Assembly (NCBI GenBank): GCA_947500545.1
Contig: CANMSO010000006.1
Coordinates: 328,350-392,349, forward strand
Length of the DNA: 64,000 bases
Source of the DNA: an uncultured Aquimarina sp.
GTDB lineage: Bacteria > Bacteroidota > Bacteroidia > Flavobacteriales > Flavobacteriaceae
Direction of reading: 5' to 3'
Below the pieces are notes generated by a model that saw only the letters and a program-made list of their open reading frames with translations, ran no database searches and was not told where the DNA came from. This document shows positions 54,481 to 63,871 of the stretch, piece by piece (position 1 is the stretch's first letter; each line of letters opens with the position of its first letter). A program made the translations under genes and the position numbers.

Positions 54481-55302
54481 ATGAAAAAGCTAATTTACAT
54501 ACTTTCAATGTTATTAATCTTTACAAGTTGTGAAGACGTAATCGATGTTGATGTACCAGAAGGAGAACCCCGGTTAGTCGTCGACGCTTCTTTTGAATTT
54601 TATCTTGATGAAACTCCGGTAGACGTAGAAGGAGGCATAAAACTCACCTTATCTGCCCCATTTTTTGATGAAACCTTGCCAACAGTAAGCAACGCCACCG
54701 TATTTGTTACCAATCTTTCAGATAACAGTATTGTTAATTTCGAAGAAACCGCAGAACCAGGACTCTATCTACCAGAAAATGGAATAATAATTATTCCCGA
54801 TTTTGCCACTCAATATGAATTAACAGTTATATATGAAAATGAAACATATAAAGCAACAACCGAACTCTTTCCTACCGTTCCTATTGATAATATTGAGCAA
54901 GGTGACGGAACTTTATTTGACGGAGATGAAACTGAAATAATAATTTCCTTCACCGATGATGGAGCAAGAGATGATTTTTATCTTTTTGATTTCGATTTTA
55001 ATCTGTTAGAAGTGAGTGAGGATCGTTTTTATCAAGGTGAGGCATTTAATTTTTCATATTTCTATGAAGACATGGTTGCAGGACGAGATATAACCATCAA
55101 GATCCTAGGAATTGATAAGCAATATTTTAACTATGCATCTCTACTAATAGAACAAAGTGATCAAGATGGCGGCGGGCCTTTTCAAACACCTCCTGCATTA
55201 TTAAGAGGTAATGTAATCAATACTACAAATCCCGACAACTATGCATTAGGATATTTTAATCTATCAGAAGCAAATAGATTCGAATTCACTATTCAAGAAT
55301 AA
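54481..55302 (+). CDS. DUF4249 family lipoprotein
   Basis: A 273-aa lipoprotein with signal and lipobox LIFTSC (Cys17). CEDVIDVDVPEGEPRLVVDASF is the standard DUF4249 start. The rest is beta-rich and acidic, with NATVFVTNLSDN and YELTVIYENETYKATTELFPTVPID. These proteins are encoded next to TonB-dependent receptors of this type in Bacteroidota and may act as their surface partner; that role is inference from the pairing. Confidence 0.85.
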   Translation: MKKLIYILSMLLIFTSCEDVIDVDVPEGEPRLVVDASFEFYLDETPVDVEGGIKLTLSAPFFDETLPTVSNATVFVTNLSDNSIVNFEETAEPGLYLPENGIIIIPDFATQYELTVIYENETYKATTELFPTVPIDNIEQGDGTLFDGDETEIIISFTDDGARDDFYLFDFDFNLLEVSEDRFYQGEAFNFSYFYEDMVAGRDITIKILGIDKQYFNYASLLIEQSDQDGGGPFQTPPALLRGNVINTTNPDNYALGYFNLSEANRFEFTIQE

Positions 55303-55351
55303 TACATCTCATTAAATAAAAATAACAGGTTATCTTAAAACCAAAAATGAG

Positions 55352-55359
55352 TATTTTTG
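55352..55359 (+). promoter_or_regulatory. -7 promoter element touching the murQ start
   Basis: TATTTTTG matches TAnnTTTG exactly and ends three bases before ATG 55363. If functional, murQ mRNA would be leaderless. No clear -33 element. Confidence 0.5.
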
Positions 55360-55362
55360 AAC

Positions 55363-56178
55363 ATGTCATTTATAAAAACTACAGAGCAAACCTCTAATCA
55401 TAATCATCTGGAGAAGATGAATATTAATGAACTACTCATTAATATTAATAAAGAAGATAAAACAGTCCCTAATGCTGTAGAACGTTCAATCCCACAAATT
55501 GAAGCATTGGTTTCTCAAATTGTACAAAAACTTAAAGAAGGAGGCCGTCTTTTCTATATGGGTGCTGGAACCAGTGGTCGATTAGGTGTTGTTGATGCTA
55601 GTGAGTGCCCCCCTACTTTTGGAGTTTCTCAAGATTTAGTTATTGGTTTAATAGCTGGAGGTGATTCTGCAATCAGAAAAGCTGTAGAATTTGCAGAAGA
55701 CAGTACTGATCAAGGCTGGAAAGATCTAGCAGCATATAAGATTTCTCAAAAAGATGTGGTAATCGGTATTGCAGCTTCAGGAACAACTCCATATGTGATA
55801 GGAGCATTAGAAAGTTGTAACAAAAATAACATTATCACAGGATGTATTACGTGTAATGAAGGAAGCCCATTGGCCACAACTGCGCAATTTCCAATTGTGG
55901 TAACTGTAGGTCCCGAATTCGTAACCGGAAGCTCACGTATGAAAGCTGGCACAGCCCAAAAACTAGTTTTGAATATGATTTCAACAGCTGCAATGATCCA
56001 ACTAGGGCGAGTAAAAGGAAATAAAATGGTTGATATGCAACTTAGCAATAACAAACTGGTAGATAGAGGTACTAGAATGATTATGGAAGAATTAAATATT
56101 GAACGAGAGCAGGCGGCAAAATTATTAGAGGAATATGGTAGTGTGCGTAACGCAATAGACAATTATGAAGGAGCCTAA
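55363..56178 (+). CDS. murQ: N-acetylmuramic acid 6-phosphate etherase
   Basis: Cleaves the lactyl ether of MurNAc-6-P in cell-wall recycling. It is 271 aa from ATG 55363; a TTG two codons upstream overlaps the -7 element. The SIS domain has FYMGAGTSGRLGVVDASECPPTFG near residues 65-90 and GIAASGTTPYVIGAL. TGSSRMKAGTAQKLVLNMIST is the second signature. It is slightly shorter than the E. coli protein at the C-terminus. The DUF6095 gene overlaps its end by 14 bases. Confidence 0.94.
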   Translation: MSFIKTTEQTSNHNHLEKMNINELLININKEDKTVPNAVERSIPQIEALVSQIVQKLKEGGRLFYMGAGTSGRLGVVDASECPPTFGVSQDLVIGLIAGGDSAIRKAVEFAEDSTDQGWKDLAAYKISQKDVVIGIAASGTTPYVIGALESCNKNNIITGCITCNEGSPLATTAQFPIVVTVGPEFVTGSSRMKAGTAQKLVLNMISTAAMIQLGRVKGNKMVDMQLSNNKLVDRGTRMIMEELNIEREQAAKLLEEYGSVRNAIDNYEGA

Positions 56179-56401
56179 TAGAACCGATAAAGAACTACTT
56201 GGCAAAGGTGTGCAACGCATGGCTATTGCTCTTATTTTCATGTTTATTAGTCCTGTAATTATCCATTCGGCTTTTAAAAATCAAGATCACCCACTATATG
56301 TTCCTATATTAATTTTGGGTTTAATTGGTGCCAGTTTTGCCATATTTATGGCTTTTAGAGGGTTAAAAACTATAATGGATTCAATGTTTGGAAAGAAATA
56401 A
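56165..56401 (+). CDS. Small membrane protein, DUF6095-like
   Basis: A 78-aa protein with two predicted helices, about 19-37 (MAIALIFMFISPVIIHSAF) and 46-66 (VPILILGLIGASFAIFMAFRG). The pattern fits DUF6095, a Flavobacteriia family of unknown role often next to murQ. The ATG lies inside the murQ end, suggesting coupling. Confidence 0.75.
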   Translation: MKEPNRTDKELLGKGVQRMAIALIFMFISPVIIHSAFKNQDHPLYVPILILGLIGASFAIFMAFRGLKTIMDSMFGKK

Positions 56402-56418
56402 TATCCAATTATTTCGAA

Positions 56419-56928
56419 TTAAATCCCTTCTCTTTTATTTATAGGAGTAGTTGGATTATACCCAAATCCAGGAATTTTAACTTCTATGCCCAAATTATCC
56501 AGTATATACCCTATTGTTGCATAATGATGTACTGCATGGCTATTGGCATGTGCAAGAATACTTTCTAAAGTATAGTTAACCGTTATCTTACCCTGTCCCA
56601 TATTATCGGTAACATGTATTAAATAATCTGTGTTTACATCAATATAAGAAAGTAATATCTCTTGTAACTTATAAATATGTTGTATTGCCGATTCTATATT
56701 TGTAGATAAAATTTCATCTCTCTTACGAGCTGTTAAATCAATATTGTTAGAATCTAATCCATCAATTATACAATCAAAAAAATCAAGAGTATGTCGTATG
56801 TGTGATCCAATACTTGAGTAGTAAGGCCCTACCGAGATATCTTGATACGTATTTGAATCTATCGCTTTTAATAAGGCTATAGCGTTATTAAGATTATGAT
56901 TAATTGAAGATATGATGAGTTGTTTCAT
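56419..56928 (-). CDS. DinB/YfiT-like metal-binding helical-bundle protein
   Basis: A 169-aa four-helix-bundle protein of the DinB (not DNA polymerase) superfamily. The metal-ligand histidines are apparent in SIGSHIRHTLDFF (about 42-54) and in LAHANSHAVHHYATIGYIL (about 125-143). Such proteins are thiol transferases or of unknown function. It is transcribed alone and convergent with the DUF6095 gene. Confidence 0.78.
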   Translation of the reverse strand: MKQLIISSINHNLNNAIALLKAIDSNTYQDISVGPYYSSIGSHIRHTLDFFDCIIDGLDSNNIDLTARKRDEILSTNIESAIQHIYKLQEILLSYIDVNTDYLIHVTDNMGQGKITVNYTLESILAHANSHAVHHYATIGYILDNLGIEVKIPGFGYNPTTPINKREGI

Positions 56929-57218
56929 AAGCTATTCAGACGTAATATACATAATTAACTTACAAGACATATCCTTTAAATCATAAATTTATCTTTTTTC
57001 AAGCTCTGTTAAAATATTACAGATAAACTAACGTTGGATAAGTATCCTTATTAAAACAGAACTGGTTCTTACGGAACGGTAGGATATTTATCACTAAAAC
57101 TAAGGTTTACCCGTAAAAATTAAGATAAAGTGCGTATTTTATCGATTAATGACATTTTTGTTTGGATGTTATATTAAAAATATTGTATCATTGCTAAGTG
57201 ATTTAAAAGCCCCATAGA

Positions 57219-58034
57219 ATGAAAAGAATTGCTCTTATTTTATTTTTGTCTTGTTTTGCTTCTCAAATTAATGCTCAGAACTTATATGACGATGCATTAA
57301 CAGCCGCTAGTTATGCATACTCGCATAGCAAGAAAGCTCACGGAGCTAATAACGTATATCATACTCAGGAATATGCAGATAAGGCAATAGAAGCTTTCCA
57401 GAAAGTAGAAGATTTGGCCAATCAATGTAATTGTAAAAATGCCAATGAAACTGCATATGCAGCTAGAGTAGACATGCAAAGTTCATTAGAACAAGATACT
57501 TACGAACGTAGTAGGTTTTTTGCAAAACGAGCAAAGGAACTAGGTTCTCAATTATTAGAACAGTTAACATCTTGCCAAGCTAGTGTTGGTGCTTACACAT
57601 ATGCAGAAGAAGCTTCGATAGATGATGAGAATGAAATAGCTGAAGCTACAGAAGAAGTTTCTAGTAAACAAAAGGAATTAGAAGAAAAACGCCGTCAATT
57701 AGAAATCGAACAAAGAGAATTAGAAGCACAAATCGCTGAGCAAAGTAGAAAAAAAGCTGAATTTGAAGCTATGCGTGCTGCAGAGTTAAAAGAACAATCA
57801 TTAATAAAGTCAAAGGCAGAACACGCACTACAAAAACTTGAAAATGCTTTACAAGAACTTAGTATTGTGCTAAATGAAGAATCAAGTTTCGAAACGCAAT
57901 CAGACTACTTGAGAAGCGAGAATGAGTTAAAGAATGAATCTTTAGATGATACAAAAAATTTCTATGTAAATAGAGCCAAAGAACTTACCCAAACAGCTAT
58001 GCAACAATTTGTAGGCTATAATGTGGAAAACTAA
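57219..58034 (+). CDS. Exported coiled-coil protein of unknown function
   Basis: A 271-aa protein with a signal peptide at 1-19 (IALILFLSCFASQINAQ). Residues 20-125 are helical and alanine-rich with three cysteines (CNCKN and SCQAS). A charged coiled coil follows at about 145-215 (KQKELEEKRRQLEIEQREL). The rest is helical and ends in AMQQFVGYNVEN. I recognise no domain. It has a strong terminator and is convergent with the repair operon. Confidence 0.7.
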   Translation: MKRIALILFLSCFASQINAQNLYDDALTAASYAYSHSKKAHGANNVYHTQEYADKAIEAFQKVEDLANQCNCKNANETAYAARVDMQSSLEQDTYERSRFFAKRAKELGSQLLEQLTSCQASVGAYTYAEEASIDDENEIAEATEEVSSKQKELEEKRRQLEIEQRELEAQIAEQSRKKAEFEAMRAAELKEQSLIKSKAEHALQKLENALQELSIVLNEESSFETQSDYLRSENELKNESLDDTKNFYVNRAKELTQTAMQQFVGYNVEN

Positions 58035-58081
58035 TACATGATCGAATTTTATTTTGTAGCCCCAAAATAAAATTTTTACGG

Positions 58082-58113
58082 ACGACACCTTTTATTAGGT
58101 GTCGTTTTTTTTA
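58082..58113 (+). terminator. Terminator after the coiled-coil protein gene
   Basis: Nine-bp repeat ACGACACCT / AGGTGTCGT with a six-base loop and a T-run. Confidence 0.88.
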
Positions 58114-58170
58114 TTCTTAACCATGGATAAAAAGACAACATAAATTTATATACCCCTTTTTCAAACCATA

Positions 58171-61100
58171 TTACCTAAGTAACCCAAAAGGTTTCCCCTG
58201 CTCTTCGGATAGCTCTTTACGATTATAAGTGACATCAAACCTAGGATCTGACACATAAGGCATTCGCTCTTGTTTTATTACTTCAATACTTAAAAAATCG
58301 AATTCAGAAACTACTTTTCCAGTAATTCTATAGATTCCTTTTCCTCTAAAAGGATATTTCTTGGCTACCGGCGGAAAATGCACTGTATCAATCCATTTTC
58401 CTTTCTGATCTAAAAATGTTCCAAAAAACATTCGATCTCCTTTAGATGTACCTGTGTTTTTAACTGTAACCAAATATCCATAGATCACAATAACTGTATT
58501 TAAATAGGAAGCTAAATCTGAGCTTAGTAAACTACTGATTGGTGATTTTTCTAGTAAGATAAAAGGATCATAAAGTGTAAAATTTAATAATTCTAATTGA
58601 TCAAAAGCATTTTCTAAATCTGTAATTGTAAACTTAGGCAATGTAAAATCCTTAGCATGGATTTTAAAAAGTTGCTGCTGAGAATCATTCATAACAATAT
58701 GATTGCACTTATAATGAGCCTCCCACAATAGGCATCGTTTATCCTTGCCTAATGATCTAAAAGCATCAATACGAACAAGTATATCCAGTTGTTCAATAGA
58801 AAGTGGTACACGTTCTATAAAATCATCCAGAGAACCAAATACCCCACTCACTCTGCCGCTCATTATTTTCAACATTGCACGTTTTTCAAGCCCTTGTAAA
58901 TGCTGAAAACCTAAATAGATTTCTTTTCCATTAATTATGGTTTCTATCGAACTGGTATTAATACAAGGTGCATGGATAATTGCACCATTCATTCGTGCTT
59001 CATGCAAATAAGTTTCTACGCGATAAAACCCTCCACCATTATTAGTAGTAGCTACCATATACTCTAGAGGATAATAACACTTCAAAAAAAGACTTTGGTA
59101 AGATTCTACAGCATAAGAGGCCGAGTGCCCTTTTGCAAAAGCATACCCTGCAAAGCTTTCTATTTGTCGCCATACTTCAAAAATCACATCGTCGGCCTCT
59201 CCTCGTTCTCGACAATTAGCGATAAATTTTTCTCTCACTGCTTGAAATTCGTCACGTGATCGATATTTACCACTCATCCCCCTTCGTAACACATCTGCTT
59301 CTCCCAAATCAAGACCTGCATAATGATGTGCTACCTTAATCACATCCTCCTGGTAAACCATTACTCCGTATGTGTCAGGCATGATATCCCATAATACTGG
59401 GTGCGCTTGTTTTCTTCGTTCAGGATTTTTATGACGTAAAATGTATTCCCGCATCATTCCGCTTTTAGCTACCCCCGGGCGTATAATAGAACTAGCCGCT
59501 ACCAGTGTTAAATAATCACGCACTCCTAGTTTTTTCAAGAGCATTCTCATCGCAGGGGATTCTACATAAAAACAACCAATACATTCTGCTCTTTCAATCA
59601 TTGCATTAATATTAGGGTCTTCAAAAAAAGGGCTTGCATTATGAATGTTGGGTAAAGTAACATCCGGATAATTTTCTTTGATGATGGCAATAGCATCTTT
59701 TATTTTTCCTAATCCTCGTTGTCCCAAAATATCAAACTTATATAGCCCTACATCTTCAGCAATATGCATATCAAACTGAACCGTAGGAAATCCCTTGGGA
59801 GGTAAATGTGTAGCCGAAAAATAATGAATAGGATTTTCAGAAATAAGAATTCCTGCTGCATGAATACTTATATAATTTGGTCGTCCATGTAGATATTTTG
59901 CATATCGAATCACCAATCTAGAAAGTTCATCAAGTTTTTTGAGATCATATTTACCATCACTCAACTTATCAATTTCATGTTTAGGAAGCCCAAATACCTT
60001 TCCTAATTCTCGTACCGCGCCACTATGCTTGAAGGTTACATAAGCTCCCAATAAAGCTACTTGACCATTACTACCAAAAGCTTCAAAAATAAAGCGAGTA
60101 ACATCTTCTCGGTCCCAGCTAGAAAAATCAATATCAAAATCAGGGGGACTAGCACGATATAGGTTCATAAAACGTTCAAAATATAAATCCAATTCTATTG
60201 GGTCTACATCGGTAATCTCTAATAAATACGCAACAATGCTATTGGCACCACTACCACGACCTACATGATAATAATCTTTAGATTTGGCATACTGAATGAT
60301 TTTCCAATTAATGAGAAAGAAACTTACAAAATTTTGTTTCTTGATTAAAGTAAGTTCTTTCTTTAATCGTTGGCGTATAGCATCAGTTACTTCTTCATAA
60401 CGCCTTGATAATCCAGATTCACATAACCAGACAAGTTTTTCATAATCTGTATCAACACTTTCAAAAACAGTTTTTAAGTTTTGATTTTCTCTATCTTTTG
60501 AAAAGTTAAATTCGATACTGCACTCAGCAAGTAACTCTTGTGTGTTCTTAAGGATATGTGGGTAATTCTCAAAAGCTTTTTCAATGGTTGTTAAAGGATA
60601 CATTTTATGTTCCTGTTTACCTTGCTGTGATTCTGGTAATTTACTTAGCAACATATTAGTATCGATAGCACGTAACAATCGATGTGTATTAAAATCACGT
60701 TTGTCACGAAAAGTAGCTGAATGTAACACTACCAATTTATTAGTAAACTCACTCAACTTCGAAAAACGTAATTTATTAATATCGGCAAGACCTACACCAA
60801 TAAATTCATTCTTCAAAAAAGTAGTCTTTTCTAAAGCTAACAATTTCTCAAAAGGGTAAATAACCAAACTATGATCAAAAGACGGTGCTTCGTCTGGAAA
60901 AGCTTTTTCTTGATGTAAATGTTCAGAAAGAAACCGATTTAATTCAAGAAAACCTTCATTATTCTTTGCAAGGCAAACATAGCACTGCTGGGCATCATTT
61001 CGAAAGTCAATACCAACAATAGGTTTAATACCATAAGAAGGAGCTTTTCTTATAAAATTTAAACAAGCTGAAGTATTATTAATATCGGTAAGAGGAAAAT

Positions 61101-61194
61101 AGTCACACTTGTTTTGCTGAGCCATTTCTAATAGCTCTATTTCCGACATAGTACCATAACGTAAACTATAATATGAATGATTATTTAAATACAT
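58171..61194 (-). CDS. DnaE2/ImuC-like DNA polymerase III alpha subunit
   Basis: C-family DNA polymerase, 1007 aa, shorter than replicative DnaE and close to error-prone DnaE2/ImuC. The PHP domain at the N-terminus is degenerate: NNHSYYS replaces the usual H-x-H-S, and TDINN replaces T-D-H. The polymerase core has VGRGSGA (311-317) and the catalytic PDFDIDFSSWDR with Asp352, 354 and 356. MVYQEDVIKVA follows and a C-terminal OB-fold-like region ends the protein. It is the last gene of the exo-GIY-YIG/Y-family/DnaE operon, starting 23 bases after the Y-family gene. Translesion synthesis is the likely role. Confidence 0.88.
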   Translation of the reverse strand: MYLNNHSYYSLRYGTMSEIELLEMAQQNKCDYFPLTDINNTSACLNFIRKAPSYGIKPIVGIDFRNDAQQCYVCLAKNNEGFLELNRFLSEHLHQEKAFPDEAPSFDHSLVIYPFEKLLALEKTTFLKNEFIGVGLADINKLRFSKLSEFTNKLVVLHSATFRDKRDFNTHRLLRAIDTNMLLSKLPESQQGKQEHKMYPLTTIEKAFENYPHILKNTQELLAECSIEFNFSKDRENQNLKTVFESVDTDYEKLVWLCESGLSRRYEEVTDAIRQRLKKELTLIKKQNFVSFFLINWKIIQYAKSKDYYHVGRGSGANSIVAYLLEITDVDPIELDLYFERFMNLYRASPPDFDIDFSSWDREDVTRFIFEAFGSNGQVALLGAYVTFKHSGAVRELGKVFGLPKHEIDKLSDGKYDLKKLDELSRLVIRYAKYLHGRPNYISIHAAGILISENPIHYFSATHLPPKGFPTVQFDMHIAEDVGLYKFDILGQRGLGKIKDAIAIIKENYPDVTLPNIHNASPFFEDPNINAMIERAECIGCFYVESPAMRMLLKKLGVRDYLTLVAASSIIRPGVAKSGMMREYILRHKNPERRKQAHPVLWDIMPDTYGVMVYQEDVIKVAHHYAGLDLGEADVLRRGMSGKYRSRDEFQAVREKFIANCRERGEADDVIFEVWRQIESFAGYAFAKGHSASYAVESYQSLFLKCYYPLEYMVATTNNGGGFYRVETYLHEARMNGAIIHAPCINTSSIETIINGKEIYLGFQHLQGLEKRAMLKIMSGRVSGVFGSLDDFIERVPLSIEQLDILVRIDAFRSLGKDKRCLLWEAHYKCNHIVMNDSQQQLFKIHAKDFTLPKFTITDLENAFDQLELLNFTLYDPFILLEKSPISSLLSSDLASYLNTVIVIYGYLVTVKNTGTSKGDRMFFGTFLDQKGKWIDTVHFPPVAKKYPFRGKGIYRITGKVVSEFDFLSIEVIKQERMPYVSDPRFDVTYNRKELSEEQGKPFGLLR

Positions 61195-61217
61195 TTCCTC
61201 TTTTGTCTGGTGATTAT

Positions 61218-62438
61218 TTACAAAGTTCTATGTGCTAAAACAATAGGTGGTTCTCCATTAAAAGGATTAGTAAAATTACCTATAGTTCGTGATCCTTCTC
61301 CCAATGTACCTGCACGCATAATACTTCGGTCCCCATAACGATTACGTATGGCATCCATTGCTTTGTATAGATTTACCGTCTTCTTTTCATCATCAAATAA
61401 ATTAATTTGATATGTACCAGTTGTTAAACCGCTATATCGAACACCAACAAGGCGTATTAGCAACCTTCTATTAAACAGGTTTTCAAAAAGTCCCATTACT
61501 ACAGGTATCAAATGATGATCTGCCGATGTATACGGTATTTTAAGTTGTTTAGAATACGTTTGGAAATCTGAATAACGAATTTTTACAGTCACACATGATG
61601 TAAGTTTTCCTCCTCGTCGTAATTGAAAAGCCAAGTTCTCTGCCATTGCAGTGATTGTAGTTTTAAGCATAGTAACATTAATTGTATCTTGACCATATGT
61701 ACGCTCACTCGAAATGGATTTACGCTCATGGTATTCTACTAAAGGTGTATAATCAATACCATTAGCGCGTTGCCATATAACACGTCCGTTTTTTCCAAAA
61801 ACAGAGGTCATCATTTCTACAGGCATTTGCTGTACTGTATGTACATTCTTGATTCCCATATTACAAAAAGTACGATAAGTCTTCTCTCCTACCATTGGAA
61901 TTTTCTTGATTGATAACGGGGCTAAAAAAGCCTTTTCATAACCAGTATCGATTTTCAGTTGATTATTTGGTTTAGCCTCATTGGTAGCGACCTTAGAAAC
62001 TGTTTTATTTACTGAAAGCCCAAAAGAGATTGGTAATCCCGCTTCATTAATAATTTTATTACGTAGCTCTAATGCAAACTTGTAACATCCAAAGAAGCGA
62101 TCCATCCCTGTAAGATCTGCATAGAATTCATCTACACTGGCTTTTTCTAAAACCGGCACTTCCCTTTGTAAAATTTCAGTTACTTGTTTTGAAAATTTAG
62201 TGTATGTACCTGCATTACCACGTATGTAGATAGCGTTAGGGCACAGTTGTCTGGCCATCTTCATAGGCATACCAGAATGAACACCATACCCTCTAGTTTC
62301 ATAACTCGCTGCACTAACTACTCCACGATCCCCTGTACCTCCAACAATTACAGGTTTATTGTTTAGTCTGCTATCCAAAAGACGCTCGCAGGATACAAAA
62401 AAAGTATCCAGATCGAAGTGTACAATTGTTGTATTCAT
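61218..62438 (-). CDS. Y-family DNA polymerase (DinB/Pol IV-like)
   Basis: Translesion polymerase, 406 aa. The palm has Asp9 in HFDLDTFF and Asp103-Glu104 in SVDEFYADLT, so the catalytic carboxylates are intact. The steric gate is Phe14 by alignment. GVVSAASYETRGYGVHSGMP is the Pol IV fingers motif. The little-finger domain spans about 240-345. QINLF at 344-348 is a beta-clamp-binding motif, followed by about 58 extra residues. It starts 11 bases after the nuclease stop and lies in one operon with the nuclease and DnaE2-like genes. Confidence 0.93.
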   Translation of the reverse strand: MNTTIVHFDLDTFFVSCERLLDSRLNNKPVIVGGTGDRGVVSAASYETRGYGVHSGMPMKMARQLCPNAIYIRGNAGTYTKFSKQVTEILQREVPVLEKASVDEFYADLTGMDRFFGCYKFALELRNKIINEAGLPISFGLSVNKTVSKVATNEAKPNNQLKIDTGYEKAFLAPLSIKKIPMVGEKTYRTFCNMGIKNVHTVQQMPVEMMTSVFGKNGRVIWQRANGIDYTPLVEYHERKSISSERTYGQDTINVTMLKTTITAMAENLAFQLRRGGKLTSCVTVKIRYSDFQTYSKQLKIPYTSADHHLIPVVMGLFENLFNRRLLIRLVGVRYSGLTTGTYQINLFDDEKKTVNLYKAMDAIRNRYGDRSIMRAGTLGEGSRTIGNFTNPFNGEPPIVLAHRTL

Positions 62439-62449
62439 AATTATCCCTT

Positions 62450-63829
62450 TTACATATATATAACATTGTTTTCCCCGTGTTTACGTAAGTAGCTCTTGAT
62501 GATTTTTGTAGTATGATATGTATGTTTTTGTAATATCATAAAGGTATCAAAATCATCAAAATGTGATACTTGCTCTGATTGATGTACATAGCCAAAGCCT
62601 TTGTAAATTCCATTTTGTATCATAACAAAACTGTGTTCATCTACAGCCCTACCCTTTTCCCTTATTAGGTAAGTCTCTTTTTGTTTCATTAGAAATGATA
62701 ATGCCTGCTGTACTCTCATATTATATAATGCAACAGATTCTTTTCCATTACATATCCCCTTACAATTCTTTATACGATAATGAGAGCATTGCCCTGAAGT
62801 ACTTTGCAGGTTACAATACCGTGGGCACAATTGATAATCAAAACATAACTGTTCTAGTTGTTCTATGGCGTCAGATCTCCTATAAAAAACTTCTAGTGAA
62901 TAATCTGTGCTTTTTGATCTATCGATCGCAAGTTGTATAACACCTCTTCTATTCGTATACTGTATGATTCTATATGGAGCTACTACTTTTTTTTGAGCCT
63001 TATTAAATTTGGGGTAATGTTTCTGAATTTTCTCTGCTTCTAATAATAAAGCAATCAATTCATTACCTGTAATTTCATAATCTATGGCATATGTATTTTG
63101 CCCAAGAGCGTATTCTTTATTCTTTTTATCATAAAAGTGACTAACTACCCGTTGTTTTATATTCTTTGCTTTACCAGCATAAATAACTTTTCCTTTCTGA
63201 TCTTTAAACAAATAAACCCCTGTTTCTTCTGGCAAAGCATGTATAGCATTTACATCAAGATGTGGAGGAAGTGTTGCTTCTTTGGAACGGGCATTTAAAA
63301 AAGAATTTATCAGTATATACTCTGGGTCTAGTTCTAAAATTCGTTGAAACAAAATTACCGTAGCATCGGTATCCCCTTCGGCACGATGTCTGTCAACTAA
63401 TGGGATATTAAGTGATGAACAAAGTCTACCTAAGCTATAAGAAAATAATCCTGGTATTAATTTTCTTGAAAGGCGTACAGTACATAACTTTTTTCGAGTA
63501 AAAGTATATCCCAAACTTTTGAATTCACTTCTTACAACATTATAATCAAAATTGACATTATGAGCTACAAAAATAGCTTCTGTAGTCATTTCGATAATAC
63601 GTTCTGCGATCTCATTAAACTTAGGTGCACTTCGAACCATATCATTATCAATACCTGTAAGCCCCGTGATAAAAGGTGGAATATTTTGTTCAGGATTGAC
63701 TAAAGACGTGAATTTATCTAGGATTTTATTTCCTTGTAATAGTACAATACATATCTCCGTAATACGATTACCCAAAATACCTTTTCCGGTAGTTTCAACA
63801 TCAATAACGGTATATAATTGGTCTTGCAT
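62450..63829 (-). CDS. DEDDh exonuclease - GIY-YIG endonuclease fusion, copy 2
   Basis: A 459-aa paralogue of the protein at 6852-8222. I chose ATG 63829: an earlier ATG at 63916 would place the operator dyad and promoter in coding sequence, and the shorter form matches copy 1 in length. The exonuclease domain has Asp10, Glu12 (VIDVETTG), Asp95, His148 and Asp153. The GIY-YIG domain lies at about 203-275 with GVYLF and VIYAGKAKNIKQRV, where YAG replaces YIG. UvrC-like cysteines C335-x12-C348-x7-C356-x3-C360 are kept. It leads the repair operon and probably processes damaged DNA for the two polymerases. Confidence 0.88.
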   Translation of the reverse strand: MQDQLYTVIDVETTGKGILGNRITEICIVLLQGNKILDKFTSLVNPEQNIPPFITGLTGIDNDMVRSAPKFNEIAERIIEMTTEAIFVAHNVNFDYNVVRSEFKSLGYTFTRKKLCTVRLSRKLIPGLFSYSLGRLCSSLNIPLVDRHRAEGDTDATVILFQRILELDPEYILINSFLNARSKEATLPPHLDVNAIHALPEETGVYLFKDQKGKVIYAGKAKNIKQRVVSHFYDKKNKEYALGQNTYAIDYEITGNELIALLLEAEKIQKHYPKFNKAQKKVVAPYRIIQYTNRRGVIQLAIDRSKSTDYSLEVFYRRSDAIEQLEQLCFDYQLCPRYCNLQSTSGQCSHYRIKNCKGICNGKESVALYNMRVQQALSFLMKQKETYLIREKGRAVDEHSFVMIQNGIYKGFGYVHQSEQVSHFDDFDTFMILQKHTYHTTKIIKSYLRKHGENNVIYM

Positions 63830-63849
63830 TATAGTTTTGTTAAGAAATA

Positions 63850-63857
63850 CAAAACTA
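63850..63857 (-). promoter_or_regulatory. -7 promoter element of the repair operon
   Basis: On the minus strand TAGTTTTG matches TAnnTTTG, 20 bases before ATG 63829. The expected -33 position (around 63877-63880) lies inside the left arm of the operator dyad. Confidence 0.55.
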
Positions 63858-63871
63858 CTATAAAAAAACGA

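Noticed and set aside
56419..56928. Possible DNA polymerase IV because of the name DinB
   Set aside because: This is the DinB/YfiT helical-bundle superfamily with metal-binding His residues; the actual Y-family polymerase is at 61218-62438.
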